Notes under the pieces: model-generated
The model's input: the letters and a program-made list of their open reading frames with translations, nothing else
Told to the model about the DNA's origin: nothing
Databases searched by the model: none
Translations under genes and position numbers: made by a program
Shown: one piece after another, positions 63,125 to 64,000 of the stretch
How positions within the stretch are numbered: position 1 is the first letter of the stretch
How the letters are laid out: each line of letters begins with the position of its first letter
Assembly: GCF_001294625.1 (NCBI RefSeq)
Contig: NZ_CP012677.1
Span: forward strand, 620,001-684,000
DNA from: Arthrobacter alpinus
Lineage (GTDB): Bacteria > Actinomycetota > Actinomycetes > Actinomycetales > Micrococcaceae
DNA: 64,000 nt
Direction: 5' to 3'

Positions 63125-64000
63125 TTATGGGTGCAGGGAGCCTAGCTCCTGGGGGGCGTGATCCTGCCCCGCTCGCCACGGACTGCCCCGGAAGCCTTGC
63201 AGCCAAGCGGCATTGATTCCCGTTGCCGGGACGGGCCGGCCTAAGTAGTAGCCCTGGCCGGTATCGCAGCCCAACTCATCCAGCATAGCCGCCTGTTCCC
63301 GGGTTTCCACGCCTTCGAAGGTGGTGGCTAAGTTGCAGGACTTGACCAGTTGCAGGATGGCCGCGATGAAGGGGCGTTGGCTGGCAGAATCGGAGGGGTC
63401 CCCGATCAGCGACTTGTCCAGCTTCACTCCATCCACCGGGAGGGTACGCAAGTAGCTGATGGAAGAGTATCCGGTGCCGAAGTCGTCAATGGACAGCCCC
63501 ACCCCCAAGTTTCGCAGACCCCGAAACGAATAAAGGTCCCACTCATTGCCGGTGACCATGGAATACTCGGTCAGTTCCAACACCAGGGCCGCCGGGTCGA
63601 TCTTCTCCGCCATCAGGAGGCGCTTGACGTCATCAAGCAATTCCGGGCGCTGGAGCTGCGTGGCTGAAATATTCACCCGCATGGTGAAGCGTGGATCTAG
63701 CTCCAAGGTGTTCTGCCACTGCCGCAACTGTGCCAAGGCTGTTTGGAGCACCCAGGCCGACAACCCCGCCATGGCTCCGATCTCGTCGGCAAGGCCTATG
63801 AATTCACCGGGCATGACCAGTCCGCGGCGGGGGTGTTGCCATCGGATGAGAGCCTCCACACCAACCAGCGTGCCCGTGGCCAGCTCCACAATTGGTTGGT
63901 AGTGCAACACCATTTCATTGTTATCAATGGCATTCTGGAGCTCGGCCGCCATGGCACTGTATGTTTGCCGGGCGATGAGCAGTCTGGGGCTGAACACGAC
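63125..64000 (-). CDS. EAL-domain c-di-GMP phosphodiesterase (5' part outside window)
   Basis: The visible 291 residues hold a complete EAL domain: YQPIVEL, GVEALIRW (the EAL motif), the metal-binding Asn in RVNISATQL, ELTEY, SIDDFGTGYSS, the catalytic Lys in VKLDKSLIG and a late FEGVET. All residues needed to hydrolyse cyclic di-GMP appear present. The frame stays open through base 64000, and the leading residues look like the end of a GGDEF or linker region, so the start lies beyond the window. It fits control of matrix production. Confidence 0.9.
   Translation of the reverse strand, partial: VVFSPRLLIARQTYSAMAAELQNAIDNNEMVLHYQPIVELATGTLVGVEALIRWQHPRRGLVMPGEFIGLADEIGAMAGLSAWVLQTALAQLRQWQNTLELDPRFTMRVNISATQLQRPELLDDVKRLLMAEKIDPAALVLELTEYSMVTGNEWDLYSFRGLRNLGVGLSIDDFGTGYSSISYLRTLPVDGVKLDKSLIGDPSDSASQRPFIAAILQLVKSCNLATTFEGVETREQAAMLDELGCDTGQGYYLGRPVPATGINAAWLQGFRGSPWRAGQDHAPQELGSLHP

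Overview
The window looks like the chromosome of a high-GC actinobacterium of the Micrococcaceae (Arthrobacter-like). The evidence is the gene order rpfB, ksgA, ispE, ABC-F ATPase, tRNA-Gln, glmU, prs, rplY/ctc and pth, the RpfB architecture, the frequent GTG/TTG starts and the LAL-type LuxR regulators. No species can be named from sequence alone.

Layout. (1) Positions 1-11354 hold core housekeeping genes: cell-wall resuscitation factor, 16S rRNA dimethylation, isoprenoid synthesis, UDP-GlcNAc and PRPP synthesis, L25/Ctc and Pth. They are interrupted by two paralogous AbiEi/DUF559-like genes, each bracketed by hairpin-forming repeats. The first copy is dead (in-frame stop plus frameshift). 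(2) Positions 11473-19891 hold three tandem large ATPase/LuxR (LAL) regulators. (3) Positions 19888-30559 hold a sulfur-activation region: an APS kinase fused to a degenerate ATP-sulfurylase part, a TauE/SafE permease, a completely decayed sulfonate/nitrate-type ABC transporter operon containing a 21-G tract, an Rrf2 regulator, and an operon wbaP-like sugar transferase-cysQ-cysD-cysN. (4) Positions 30723-48379 hold a polysaccharide locus: a secreted GH26-like hydrolase, a GT2, an Alg13-like glycosyltransferase fused to a dead sulfotransferase domain, an Alg14-like partner, a 1582-residue secreted adhesin-like protein, an APH-like kinase, a true PAPS sulfotransferase, a Wzx flippase, a Wzz protein with a dead tyrosine-kinase domain, a Wzy-like polymerase and a hexapeptide acetyltransferase. 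(5) Positions 48382-53399 hold a secreted phosphoesterase, sufS-sufU, a VanZ-like protein and NhaA. (6) Positions 53529-64000 hold a TasA/SipW-like surface-fibre operon bracketed by two paralogous sensor kinases and two Hpt-like proteins that lack the phospho-accepting histidine, with an OmpR-type regulator and, at the edge, an EAL-domain protein.

Main inference. PAPS-making genes (cysD, cysN, cysC) and the PAP phosphatase cysQ sit among polysaccharide genes without any PAPS or sulfite reductase. A sulfotransferase is coupled to the flippase gene, and the sugar-initiating transferase lies in one operon with cysQ-cysD-cysN. Together this suggests production of a sulfated extracellular polysaccharide, which would be unusual in this group. 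With the TasA/SipW operon and the c-di-GMP hydrolase domain, much of the window appears devoted to building and controlling an extracellular matrix. A recurring theme is the catalytically dead domain: sulfotransferase-like, BY-kinase-like, ATP-sulfurylase-like, Hpt without His, and an LAL P-loop without Lys.
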